Shown: one piece after another, positions 47,361 to 57,790 of the stretch
How positions within the stretch are numbered: position 1 is the first letter of the stretch
How the letters are laid out: each line of letters begins with the position of its first letter
Assembly (NCBI GenBank): GCA_951812925.1
Contig: OX638368.1
Coordinates: forward strand, 154,428,492 to 154,492,491
Reading direction: 5' to 3'
Length of the DNA: 64,000 bases
Source: Calliopum simillimum
Taxonomy: Eukaryota > Arthropoda > Insecta > Diptera > Lauxaniidae
Made by a program: the position numbers and the translations under genes
The notes under the pieces: generated by a model
Seen by the model: the letters and a program-made list of their open reading frames with translations, nothing else
The model's database searches: none
Told to the model about the DNA's origin: nothing

Positions 47361-47596
47361 GTCATTAAGTAACACACTTAAAAAAAAATTCTTAATTGTA
47401 AATTTTGTAAAAAAATTTAAAAAAATTGGTTGTAATGAAGATATCAACTTGAAAATTTTCATTTACCATTTCAGTGGTAGCTGAATACTACTGTCAAAAA
47501 ATGGGAGTGATTAAAATAGATAACATAAATTTTTTTTTCATGATTTCAGTGCAAGTGTTCATTTTAACACTTCAGTCATTGTATAAAAAGTAGTTA

Positions 47597-47786
47597 CCCA
47601 GTGTGCCAGACGGTTCATATCTTTGCTTTTTTACCCGTTACGGATCCGTTACTAATCCGTTGGCGGGAGAGATTCCCAAAAAAAAAGCGAATCGTTTTTT
47701 TTTTTTGGAATTTCTCCCGCAAACGGATCAGTAACGGATCCGTAACGGATAAAAAATCGGATATTTGAACCGTCTGGCACACTGGG
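47597..47786. repeat. MITE, CCCAGTGTGCCAGACGG termini
   Basis: 190-bp element, TIR CCCAGTGTGCCAGACGGTTC at both ends, TA on both sides (47595-47596, 47787-47788). The interior is itself palindromic (acggatccgttactaatccg / cggatcagtaacggatccgt). Confidence 0.85.
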
Positions 47787-48279
47787 TAGTATGAGTATGC
47801 ATATTCATCCTGTTTGCTTTGTCATAGCCGAACTACGCCCAACTTGTAAGTTATTGTCTATGAAAGATTCAAGATTTTTGAAATTTATCTTACCTTTTAG
47901 TTGATTATAAAATAATTTGATTCAAATACTTAAGTGCAAATGTAAGTATTGTGTATAGCAAAAATGTTTGGTGAAAGTATTGACCTTTAATGCAAAAAAC
48001 TTTTTGCCAAAAACAAACGCGCACAACTTTAATTTGATCGCTCAAAGTTTTGTTATCGATGCAAGCTTGAAAATTTGTTTTTGCATGCTGTCCAATAGTA
48101 CGTGTTTGATAGCTGTTATCATGCCAATGACATTTCTTTTATTCTCTTTTATGCTTATTTTCGTAACAATTGGGGTCTTTTCTAACGAATCACAAAATAT
48201 GATCGATTTTCGACCCCATTTTTTTTTTTCATTTTGACGTCCTAGATTGGCAAAATCTCACACTGTGCGCCGTCGCCGA

Positions 48280-48500
48280 ACTTATAAAACCAGCTCATAA
48301 TTTTTTCAAGAGCTCATCCCATTTTAATATCCATCAAATAGGGTAATTCAGTATACGTTACGACTGTGCTCAAGAGTGCCAATAGAAAATACGAAATTAA
48401 CGTCCCCTATCATCTTAATCGCACGACGTTAAACTCTGTCTAGCAGCTTCAATGTAGTTTTTTAGCCCATGCACAGATGTGCGAATTCTAGCTCTAAGTC
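48280..48500 (-). pseudogene. Non-LTR reverse transcriptase C-terminal scrap
   Basis: On the minus strand one frame reads KTTLKLLDRV, stop, RRAIKMIGDVNFVFSIGTLE, HSRNVY, stop, ITLFDGY with further stops. LLDRVQRRAI.LIGD ... SLEHRRNV..L.LFYRY is the region downstream of the catalytic core in jockey-like elements. At least four stop codons: dead. Confidence 0.7.
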
Positions 48501-49330
48501 AGGGGCTTAAAGCCGTATTTGGTCACGCCCCTTTTCAAGTTCATCACATATAATTTACTTCTTATTCAAAAATGATTACAAAGAGAGATCATTGAAATGC
48601 ATACAAGTGTGACGTTGGGAATTTTGAGCTATTTGAAATTATTCATTTTCCGGAAAAGCGGAAAAATTGTTTTATATGGCTTACTTTATTTTTTCAGCCA
48701 GACGAATCCACGGGAAGAGTTAGCGATAAAATCTTTTAACGCAGGAATTTTGAGCGTTAGCGGATACTTAGGGACGAAAAAAAAAACTATAAAAAAGTGG
48801 GCTCAAAATTGGACTTCAAATAGCAAAAATGCTCTATGGAAGTTTTTATATCAGAAAGTACTGGATAAACACTCTAGTTAATTTGCTTCAAGCTGGGTGC
48901 ACTTATGTAGCATATTGTTTGAAGGTATATTGTTTCTACTTTGTTAAAAATAACCTGTTTTTTTTCTGCAGATCTTATGTGAATTATAGTGATTTTTCAA
49001 ATATTAAAAAAAAAAAATTTTCTATTCTGATTTTCATTATTTTTCTATATAATATGTGGCCAAGTATGCTTAATCGAAATGCAAAGTCCCTACTGCTTTT
49101 TTTGAGAACTTTTTTTTATGAATTTTTTTTCTGTTGCAGTTTTTGAGATAACAAACTATTTTTATTTCTTTATATTCCTCAACGTTTTACAATAGATTTA
49201 TCAATTTAAAGCTTATAGTCTGCTTAAATTCTTAAGATGTTTTTTTTTAACAAAAGGGTAGCAGGTAAAAAGTATATACCCCCCTTTTCAGCCCCTTGGA
49301 AAATGCTCTCTCTTTACTTGGACATACCAT
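48501..49330. other. Non-coding stretch with two open frames
   Basis: Overlapping plus frames at 48597-48881 and 48829-49146 have no recognised motif and end in Phe-rich sequence from T-runs. Not called as genes. Confidence 0.25.
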
Positions 49331-49339
49331 AGCGAAGCA

Positions 49340-49745
49340 TTTTACCAAATCTTATGATTTGCGCCAAATTATTTTTTCCAAATGCCCTTTGCATATGTAC
49401 CAGATTTTGTCTATCTAGGTCAAGCAGTTTCTGAGATATGATGAATTAGCATTCAGAGAGGCGTGGCACCGCTCACTTTTCTTGTGAGAACTATTTGTTC
49501 TAATTGCCTTAGCATATGTACCCAATCATATCTAAGTGCGGCAAATATTGTCAGAGAAATAATGAATTTATTTTTTAAGGGCGTGGCACCACCCATTTTT
49601 CCAGTGAACGTTATTTGCCCTGATGATTTTTAAATATTTACCAAATCTCATTTATCTGCGTCAGAGGGTTTCGGAGATATGATTAGTTGATTTTTTGGAG
49701 GGCGTGGCACCGTCCACTTTTTTAGCACATAACTTAGCCCTTTTT
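49340..49745. repeat. Tandem repeat, about 120-bp period, with GCGTGGCACC
   Basis: gcgtggcacc occurs at 49461, 49581 and 49702, a period of 120-121 bases. Each is followed by (g/a)(c/t)cca(c/t)tttt and preceded by a related line (tatgtacc.a..atatct, a.atatgatgaatta). Units are about 60-70% alike. A lone unit with the reverse complement (ggtgccacgccctc) is at 16628. Confidence 0.75.
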
Positions 49746-51032
49746 TGTACGTAACATAATGTTACAACTTCTTTAAAAACGGTTAGCTAGTTTCCTAATC
49801 AATAAGGTACAAATAATTGCACAGGGTGTTATGTCCGCAAGCTATTCGGACTTGTAGTATTATTTTTTTCAAAATAATTTTGATCTCGCTGTTTCTGCGC
49901 CTTTTTTTTTTTTTGGTTTCAGAGATTTGTTTGCATACATTAAAACTTCATTTTCAATTAAAATCTTTTGAGCTGTTAATGTTTTGTTCTCCATTGTTTT
50001 TTTTTTTTTTTTTTTAAATAATCATTTCCTCGTTTATTGTTATTTTTGATGCATTAGTGGGGCGTTTGTTTTAATTAAACAAAAAATGAAAACCAAAAAA
50101 AGCACATTTTGTTGCGCAACGCATTGACTGACCAGCAGCACACACATACATTAGCGCACTTTCCACCACATGCATAAAAATACTTTTAATTTAACGACTA
50201 AACAATACCATTTGTACGAAAAAAATTAGCTACAGCAGCAGAAATGAACCATAACCACACAATGAAATGATCTAAACTGAGCCATGTTAAAATTACATAT
50301 ATAGAAAATTAACAACAACAATGAAAAAAGAAAATACATGTGTTTATGTGTGAGTAAGAGTATAAGCAATAATAAAACATCTTTGAATAATGGCAAAGAT
50401 TTTTTTTTTGTTTTGTTATTTTTTATGTCATTTCCTTTTTTCGTGATTTTTATGTGGGTATCGTGAGGATTGATGAAGCATTCACTTTACTAAGTGCTTG
50501 CGGTTATATATGTTTGTGCGTCGATGTACATACATGTGTATGAGTATATAATGTGGGCTTATTGTATTTCTACTTATGTGTGCGTTAATTACGCATTTCC
50601 GATATAATTGCAAAAAAAAGAGACAAATTATATTATATAACAAGGGTGGGTAGAGATTAGTACAACCGAAGTCTTGTAGAGGTTTCACATGCTTTATTTC
50701 TTTGGAGCAGTTATAAATAACCATACTCAATACTGGCGCATTTTATCAATGTATAAAAGCTGCAAGCAAGTGATGCACATCCGCACAACGCTTATTTGTG
50801 ATGCTTACTGGTATGTAGTTCCCATATTTTTGAAAATGTAAGTGGTTGCCTTATATCGCGCTAATTTTTTTTTAATCGAGTTTTCAAATTCCAAAAAAAA
50901 AAAGAAAATGCTTCTATATGTTATAACATCGTGTCTGTCATTGCCATATTGAATTAAAGTTATTCCTAACAAAATTCTTTAAGGATTACTTTCTATACGC
51001 ACTTGTATTTTTTAACATTAAGTTTTTTTGAG
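49746..51032. other. Non-coding stretch, nothing recognised
   Basis: T-runs and CATA-type simple repeats; no supported exon or transposon end. Confidence 0.3.
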
Positions 51033-51034
51033 TA

Positions 51035-51886
51035 GGGGAACTGATGCTATTGTGGTATAGCTAATGTTTGGGTGGAATTTTAAAGGGAACCGTTAGATTA
51101 ATTTCAGCCAAATTTTTTTATGCTAATCATTGAAGTATTGGCTGCAGAATATATTTCAATAAAATGTGTGCAATTTCATTAAAAAAAGTTATTGAGCAAA
51201 ATCTGAAAAAAGTCAAAAAAGCTGTTTTCAAAAAGTTGGGAAGTAATGTGGTATATATGGTGGCTCAAAGTGGTATATATACTGATCAGTACTTGTAAAG
51301 TGGACTGGTAATGTGGTACATATAAGTAGGGTAATGTGGTATACTTAACTATACAACCAAATATAAAGTTTGAAAGGTATGAAATAAGTTCATAATAACA
51401 TTTACATTGGTTCTCTAACTCATAGTTTTTACAAAAAAATAAACAGCAATCAAATTATGTTAAGAATAACGAGAAATATTCATATACCACATTAGCAAAC
51501 CCTGACTATACCACATTGGCCAATTTTTAGAAATTACAAAATTCTAAAAATAAAATGGGAAACTTTGTGAATTTACACAGTTAGACACTTATTTTGCAAT
51601 ACTTAGCACTTACCTTTATTGAATATAAATAAAACTTCACCAAAAAGCAAATTTTTCTTAACAAAATTTTGTTGCAAAAAATCCGAAAAAAAATCAACCA
51701 CACGCGACTTAAGTTTCGTTCAACTAACACCGGAAAAATTTTGTTTGGTGCATGACAGCAACACATCCCTGGTTTTTCATGTTTTCTGATAGGATAAAAG
51801 CAGTGACGTTCGCAGGTTCTTTCCCAATTCGGAGATATGCGACCATACCACATTGAAAAACTGTACCACAATAGCATCAGTTCCCC
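51035..51886. mobile_element. GGGGAACTGATG-family element, copy 3
   Basis: It starts GGGGAACTGATGCTATTGTG and ends in the reverse complement with one mismatch near the inner TIR edge. TA is on both sides (51033-51034, 51887-51888). The 852 bp align with copy 1 over the whole length, including the GTGGTATA repeats. The minus-strand open frame runs from outside the TIR to 51581 and shares GRISPNWER, CFYPIRKHEKPGMCCCHAPN and VERNLSRVWLIFF with copy 1. Confidence 0.8.
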
Positions 51887-52696
51887 TATGTACTTAACAT
51901 GAATTATTGAAACGCTAGCGGTTTTTAACATTAACTTTCTAACCTTCAAAATATTCCATTTTTAATAAAAACGTTTAATAGGTTTCGATCTAGGTTTTTA
52001 ACTAGAATTTAAGACCAAAATTAGCGATGCCGCGCCGTCTTATGACTTCATTCCATGATAAAATATCCGTATATCATTGACCTAAGTTTGCTTAAAATGG
52101 CAGTTCCTGTTTTAGACAAAAAACTACAGATATTCATGTCTATAAACACAAATACATATATACAAATATGCATAAAAGTAAAATGAACTATGAATACAGT
52201 ATTAGCTTGGTTTGAGATCGAATGCCCTGGGCTTTAGCTCAGACGCTTCTTTGGTCAAATTAAAAAAAAAATAATACAATTTTCTTTCTTTGTACACTTT
52301 CGAGTATAAGTGTCTTTATAAATTACTTAAAATTATTTAATCAAGAAAAAATCTGAATAGAAAAATCAATTTGATGAAACTGAAATAAATACTGAGAAAG
52401 TGATGAAAGCAAAGGAAGAAGCAGTGCGAACAAAATCTGAATTCAAACGAATAATCAAAACATCTGCCATATAAGAAGATTATCATATTAAAGAAGAATA
52501 GATAAGCATACGCCAGAAAATGATAAACAAAGTAAAGCTACACAAAAGAATCTGATACATACCTACATACACTCTAAAAAAAAATTATTTATCACTAGTG
52601 ATATACTTACTAATTTATCACTTGAAGCAAATAATAATAATCTTTTGAGTCAAACAATTTAAATGTTTTTGAAATCAAACAAAAAAAAAATTGAAC

Positions 52697-52795
52697 TGAC
52701 CGCACGAGATACGAACCTAGTACCATCTGTGTGTTAGGCAGAAACATTTCACTTACAATTATCAACTCGTTAGACTTCTGCACCACTGATGTATG
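52697..52795 (-). repeat. tRNA-like module, degraded
   Basis: On the minus strand the family sequence (tcagtggtgcagaagtctaa, then ctaggttcgtatctcgtgcg) is preceded downstream by an A-run and gaactgaccgcac. The B-box is GGTTCGTATCT. Same family as 27440 and 39898. Confidence 0.5.
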
Positions 52796-53340
52796 TATAT
52801 TAAAAAGGGTAATACAATTTATATTATACAAATGCCTCTCCATTCAGAATTTGATATGCAAATGCTTCAGCCTTACAAAAAATTATTATGAATTAAATTT
52901 CAATTCAATTCAACAAAATTAAATAAATTAAAAACAGTAAAAAAAAATATAAAAAAAATATAAAAAAAATCACCTACACTAGCGAGTCGAGCCCGGACCC
53001 ATGGTTGGAAAGTATTTTTCAAGTGATAATCGTTTGCTGTAAAGAATAAGTTCTTTGTGATTTTTGGCAAGTACTTTTCACTTTTTATGATTTGTCGCAG
53101 GCTATAAAGAGATATGGATGCAACTATTCATGAATATTTACGATGACTTAGGCCCTTTTGCGTATCGAAACGAATTTTGATTTCGTTTCCAGTCGAGAGA
53201 CGAAATGGAAATTTTATTTCACATTGCCAACCAAAATGCTTTTCGAAGTTAGTTTATTGAGTGTTTTTTTTTATTGCTTGTATAGTACTAATGAAAGTAC
53301 CAACGCGCTTTTTCTAAATTGAAGTATGATAATTTTATAT

Positions 53341-53914
53341 TGAACTAATTAAACAGTCATTTTTGCAATTTTTCCAACAACAGACGAAAGCAAGTGTTAA
53401 CATGGAAATTGATTACATATGTTTCGGCTACTTCCACATACATATTTATATATTTTCATATATAAACATATATATAGCCTCATCAGATCAGTTTTAGTTA
53501 AATCTTGCCAGAAACCGTACTCGAACCCGTGACTGCGGTGCTAGCGTAGCATGTCTCAAAACCAGAGTGTGTTACCAACTAACAATTTGGCAATTTTTCA
53601 CAACAGACGGCGCTAGTGAGCCTTATGAGTTATGCATAATGGCGATCCTGCTCAGAGAGTTTACTCGTGGCCTATAGCACAATCGCTAAAGCACCGCGTT
53701 CTCTTTCATTAGAAAACCGGAGTCACGGGTTCGAGTACGGTTTCTGGCAAGATTTAACTAAAACTGATCTGATGAGGCTATATACATGTTTATATATGAA
53801 AATATATAAATATGTATGTGGAAGTAGCCGAAACATATGTAATCAATTTCCATGTTAACACTTGCTTTCGTCTGTTGTTGAAAAATTGCAAAAATGACTT
53901 GTAAATTAGTTCAA
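53341..53914. repeat. Palindromic element with tRNA-like modules in both arms
   Basis: tgaactaatt.a.a.gtcattt and gcaatttttccaacaacaga on the left pair with tctgttgttgaaaaattgca and aaatgacttgtaaattagtt on the right; the arms are about 250 bp. Minus-strand module at 53505-53585 (GGGTTCGAGTACGG) and plus-strand module at 53670-53755 (tatagcacaatcgctaaagc, then cacgggttcgagtacggttt). The B-box-like GGTTCGAGTAC is shared by both arms. Confidence 0.75.
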
Positions 53915-54389
53915 AATGCTTTTCTTTATTTTAATGTACACAATTCACATTCGTTAAAAAGAGACAACTATGTTACTCCAAGAGCAAGTGCAATTTTGTA
54001 AATTCCAAAATAATGGTTCGGTACTGTCCAAGTGTATACTCTACCTGTTATAATAATTTTAGGACTCTTCACATACAGTGTGTCACAAAAGCATTTTGCA
54101 TACGAAAAATATTCAAAAATTCGAATTAATACTCAATTTTTAGCCGTTTCATTCTTAGGAAAGTAATATTTTTTTTATAAACTTCGAGTCAATGGAACGT
54201 TAACTATGATACCACTTCATAAAAAAATTAAATAATGCGTTCTAATCACTTAAAAAGCAAAGAAATGATTTATCCATCATTTTTATAAGGTCACAAAAGT
54301 ATTTTGCTTTTTAGTAGAATTTTACTTTGAGATTATTTATCAAGTAAAAGAGGCTTTTTTAATAATAACTATGGTAGCCATTATTTGAG

Positions 54390-54830
54390 GAGACATCATC
54401 TAAACATCTTTGCGAGGACTCCATCCCTTTATGACATTTTCGGTCGGTGTTTTTTCCCATTTTTCTTGCAGAACTTGTATGAGCACATTTTTTTGATAAA
54501 ATATGGTATTTTTTGACCTTTCCACAAGATAAGACCAAAAAAATTCTATTGGATTCGAAGAAGAATATCGCTGTGTTGTTTTAATCTCTTTGGTGTTGTA
54601 CAGAAGTGTCCCAGGATGTGTATTTAGAGTCATTGTCTTTTGAAAATAAAAAGTCATCTTGTGGTAAGCCTATTTTCTAAGTACTGGGTGCAAATTTTTT
54701 TTGTAAAATTGGACTGATATTCATGGCTATCCATATTGCCACCGATAAGTTTAAATTTCCCTATTCCATGAGCCAAGAACAGCCCACTACACACCATCAT
54801 GCAAAATTGTTGCTTTTAAGTTATAAAAGT
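54390..54830 (-). pseudogene. Tc1-like transposase C-terminal half (left arm)
   Basis: The minus frame at 54657-54400 reads MTFYFQKTMTLNTHPGTLLY and then SSSNPIEFFWSYLVERSKNT, ending KTPTENVIKGWSPRKDV. NPIE.FW..L holds the last catalytic residue of the Tc1 DDE set. The preceding part with DNDPKYTS lies in another frame. The first catalytic Asp and the DNA-binding domain are absent. Confidence 0.8.
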
Positions 54831-54984
54831 TTAGGGTTTTATTTGCCTTATAGCAGACCATACGGCGTCTATTGATTCGATGGAAAGCAAATATTATATT
54901 ATTGGATCCAATAGAAAGCGAAAATAATATTTTCGGATCCGATGGACGCCGCATGGTCTGGCAAAAAGCAAATAAAACCCTTAA

Positions 54985-55425
54985 CTTTTATAACTTAAAA
55001 GCAATAATTTTACATGATGGTGTGTCGTAGGCTGTTCTCGGATTATGGAATGGGGAAACTTAAACTTATCAGTGGCAATATGGATAGACATGAACATCAG
55101 TCCGATTCCACAAAAAAATTTGCACCCAGTACTTAAAAAATGGGCTTTACCACAAGATGACTTTTTATTTTCAAAAGACAATGACCCTAAATACACATCT
55201 TGGGACACTTCTGTACAACACCAAAGAGATTAAAACACCACAGCGATATTCTTCTTCGAATCCAATAGAATTTTTTTGGTCTTATCTTGTGGAAAGGTCA
55301 AAAAATACCATATTTTATCAAAAAAATGTGCTCATACAAGTACTGCAAGAAAAATGGGAAAAAACACCGACCGAAAATGTCATAAAGAGATGGAGTGCTC
55401 GCAAAGATGTTTAGATGATGTCTCC
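54985..55425 (+). pseudogene. Tc1-like transposase C-terminal half (right arm)
   Basis: Mirror of the left arm. The plus frame at 55045-55233 reads NLNLSVAIWIDMNISP and ALPQDDFLFSKDNDPKYTSW, which holds the second catalytic Asp. A shift then leads to the frame at 55157-55414 with NPIEFFWSYLVERSKNTIFY and VIKRWSARKDV. It is over 95% alike to the left arm in protein, so the duplication is fairly recent or kept similar by gene conversion. Confidence 0.8.
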
Positions 55426-55744
55426 TTAAATAATGGCTACCATGGTTATTATTAAAAAGGCCTCTTTTACTTGATAAATAATCTCAAAGTAAAATTCTAC
55501 TAAAAAGCAAAATACTTTTGTGACCTTATAAAAAATATGAATAATTCATTTCTTTGCTTTTTAAGTGATTAGAACTCATTATTTAAATTTTTTTATGAAG
55601 TGGTATCATAGTTAACGTTCCATTGACTCGAAGTTTATAAAAAAAATATTACTTTCCTAAGAATGAAACGGCTAAAAATTGAGTATTAATTCGAATTTCT
55701 GAATATTTTTGGTATGCAAAATACATCTGTGACTCACTGTATCA

Positions 55745-56539
55745 TATCAATTCAATTAGCTAAAATTTTTTAATAAAACACATCGACGAAACTGTTACTG
55801 AGCAGTTTTGTAGTCTGGCAGCCAAAATAGAAACTGAAAACGAAACTGGTTTCTGTCGACAATGCGAATTTCATGATAGAAACCAGTTTAGAAACGAAAC
55901 CAGAAAGCGTTTTGATTCGCAATAGGGGCCTTATTTTTTATTTGTATCAAGTGAAATATTTTTTCTATTGTTTGCTGCAAATACTAACAGCTTGGGATAA
56001 AAGATAAATGTTTGCTTTAAATAATAAGTTTTTGTGTTAAATGTTCGGTAACTTGCCGCAAATACTTACTTTCCAAACAATCTTTTTCTGAGTGCACGTA
56101 CCTACTATAAAGCAGCGTTAAGATTGAATCGAAAAAAGTAACGTTCTTACAATCCTATTTGATTCAATTTAACGCCTTGAAAGTACAATTAACTCGACAC
56201 ACAATATGAAAAATGCACAAGTGTCAAATGAAATTAATATGTGTACAATAGATAACATTATAAAGAAAATTGTTGAAAAATAAAAAAAAAAAAATAATTT
56301 TTGTAGACATCAACATTTTAAAAATCTTTATAAAATATTAAGTACAAGATGGCTGTTCATTTTGAAATGAGAATTGCCGAAGTGCAGTTAGTTCTAAAGA
56401 GAAAGTTTTCCATAATTGGCGTTTTAACAAAAACGATGATACCGAAGCCATCGTATCGGGGCTCGAAATAGTCGTAATGCCATGATTCAGTTCGAAAAGT
56501 TACTTTCGAACAATATTTTTGCAGGAGAATCATTTTGGT
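55745..56539. other. Non-coding stretch, nothing recognised
   Basis: 55800-55920 holds a small inverted repeat around gaaaccagttt / aaactggtttc. Nothing else is supported. Confidence 0.25.
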
Positions 56540-56830
56540 TCCGAAAGAAAGTAAAAGATTTTGGTGAGGAATCAGTCTTCACCGACTATTCAAACACTTT
56601 TGATGAACGACCAAATATTCACTGACTCTGTTGATAAAGTGAATCTCTTGATCTAGCATTTTTGCTAGCAGGTAGCCCTTTATCGAGAGTGAATCTTCAA
56701 CGATGTCGTCCATTTACTTTTGAACAAGAATCCAAGAAAGGCGAAGTTACCAACTGTTAACTACCGATCCTCTGCGTTTTTCAAAGTTATGGAAACGAAA
56801 TTGAAAGGAAGTTTAAAATTCATGAACTAA
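56540..56830 (+). pseudogene. Possible non-LTR reverse transcriptase scrap
   Basis: FRKKVKDFGEES in one frame, then NKNPRKAKLPTVNYRSSAFF and KVMETKLKG in another, resemble the start of a jockey-type reverse transcriptase (K.G....YRPIS..S...KV.E). It needs at least one frameshift. Only suggestive. Confidence 0.35.
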
Positions 56831-57364
56831 TCACAAAAATACGAAATAGTAGTGCATAAAAACAATTCAAATATATTTCCAAAATTTAACCACAATTATC
56901 TCTAAACTGTAATTTTTGAACTATTAAACTCAAAACTCCATAGTTTCCGAAATATGACCTCTGGCAAGATAAGGTCCTTTTTCTTGCGACGCGTCAGATA
57001 TGGTGTCGGTGATTCTTTCTTTCGTTAGATTACGAGCTTCTGTAGTGTACAAATCCACACCAAATTTGCTATAAAATCTATGCTACAACTTGGTATACAA
57101 ACCGTTTATACTTGTTCGTATAAAATTTATACAAATAAAGTATTAATAGAATTTACACTTTTTTAGTTTAAATTTAATAGGTGATACAAATATTTTTTAT
57201 GGGTACTGTTTTTGTATAAATTTTATATACATAGAAATTCATATGAAAGTATTTCAAGCCATTTTATATAAAATTCATATAGTGCTATATAAACCAATTT
57301 TACATAATTTTCGCATGAATATTTCGGAAGTAAAAAATTATATTTTGATACTTACGCAGTATAA

Positions 57365-57459
57365 ATTCCATAATAAAGAAATCGTTTTTAAGAGTCCCTC
57401 TAACTTTTGAGTCGTTTCCGGGATGATTTTATTTTGCTTCATACAAAATCGACCCGGTC
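57365..57459. repeat. Right-end fragment of the GACCGGGTCGA family
   Basis: aagagtccctctaacttttg, agtcgtttccgggatgattt and acaaaatcgacccggtc followed by TA match the right end of 45804-46265. Confidence 0.65.
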
Positions 57460-57790
57460 TAGTGTACATGGCTCAAAATCACCAACGTGAGAAATTTGCT
57501 TCGGAAGCAAATAAATGACTAAACCCATAATTTCATTGAGAAAATGAATATGACAAAATATTATAATAGTTTAGTTTTAATGATACATTGCATTATAAAT
57601 TCTAAAAGTCAATTATATTCGATATTATTTGATAATATATACATGAAAAATCATTCCGGGAACGCATCCCCTAGTGCGAAATTCAAAATCAAATTTAAAA
57701 AAATCATATAAATTTACCAATGATAAAAAATTCAAGCAACCTACTAAAAGCATTTTTTATCTAAGAATAACATTTTGGGGACTTTATATA

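Larger units (their letters stand above)
46728..48265. mobile_element. Candidate hAT-type non-autonomous element with nested insertions
   Basis: It starts CAGTGTGAGATTTTGCTAAT and ends in the reverse complement with one difference (cctagattggcaaaatctca then CACTG). CAG.G termini are typical of hAT elements. GCGCCG lies on both sides but offset by one base (46720-46727, 48266-48273), so the 8-bp duplication is only suggested. Inside are a palindrome with a tRNA-like module (about 46885-47360), a small TIR element (47597-47786) and an unrecognised 89-codon plus frame at 47968-48237. No hAT transposase is seen. Confidence 0.55.
54076..55739. mobile_element. Hairpin of two inverted Tc1-like half-elements
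   Basis: Termini CAGTGTGTCACAAAAGCATT and, at the other end, cagtgagtcacagatgtatt in reverse complement; TA on both sides (54074-54075, 55740-55741). The two arms of about 830 bp are close inverted copies that meet near 54905 around ggatccaatagaaagcgaaa. Each arm contains the 3' half of a Tc1-like transposase gene, listed separately. There is no 5' half, so the unit is non-autonomous. Confidence 0.85.

Noticed and set aside
47968..48237. 89-codon frame inside the hAT-like element as a transposase
   Set aside because: No hAT dimerisation or catalytic motif; ends in Phe from a T-run.
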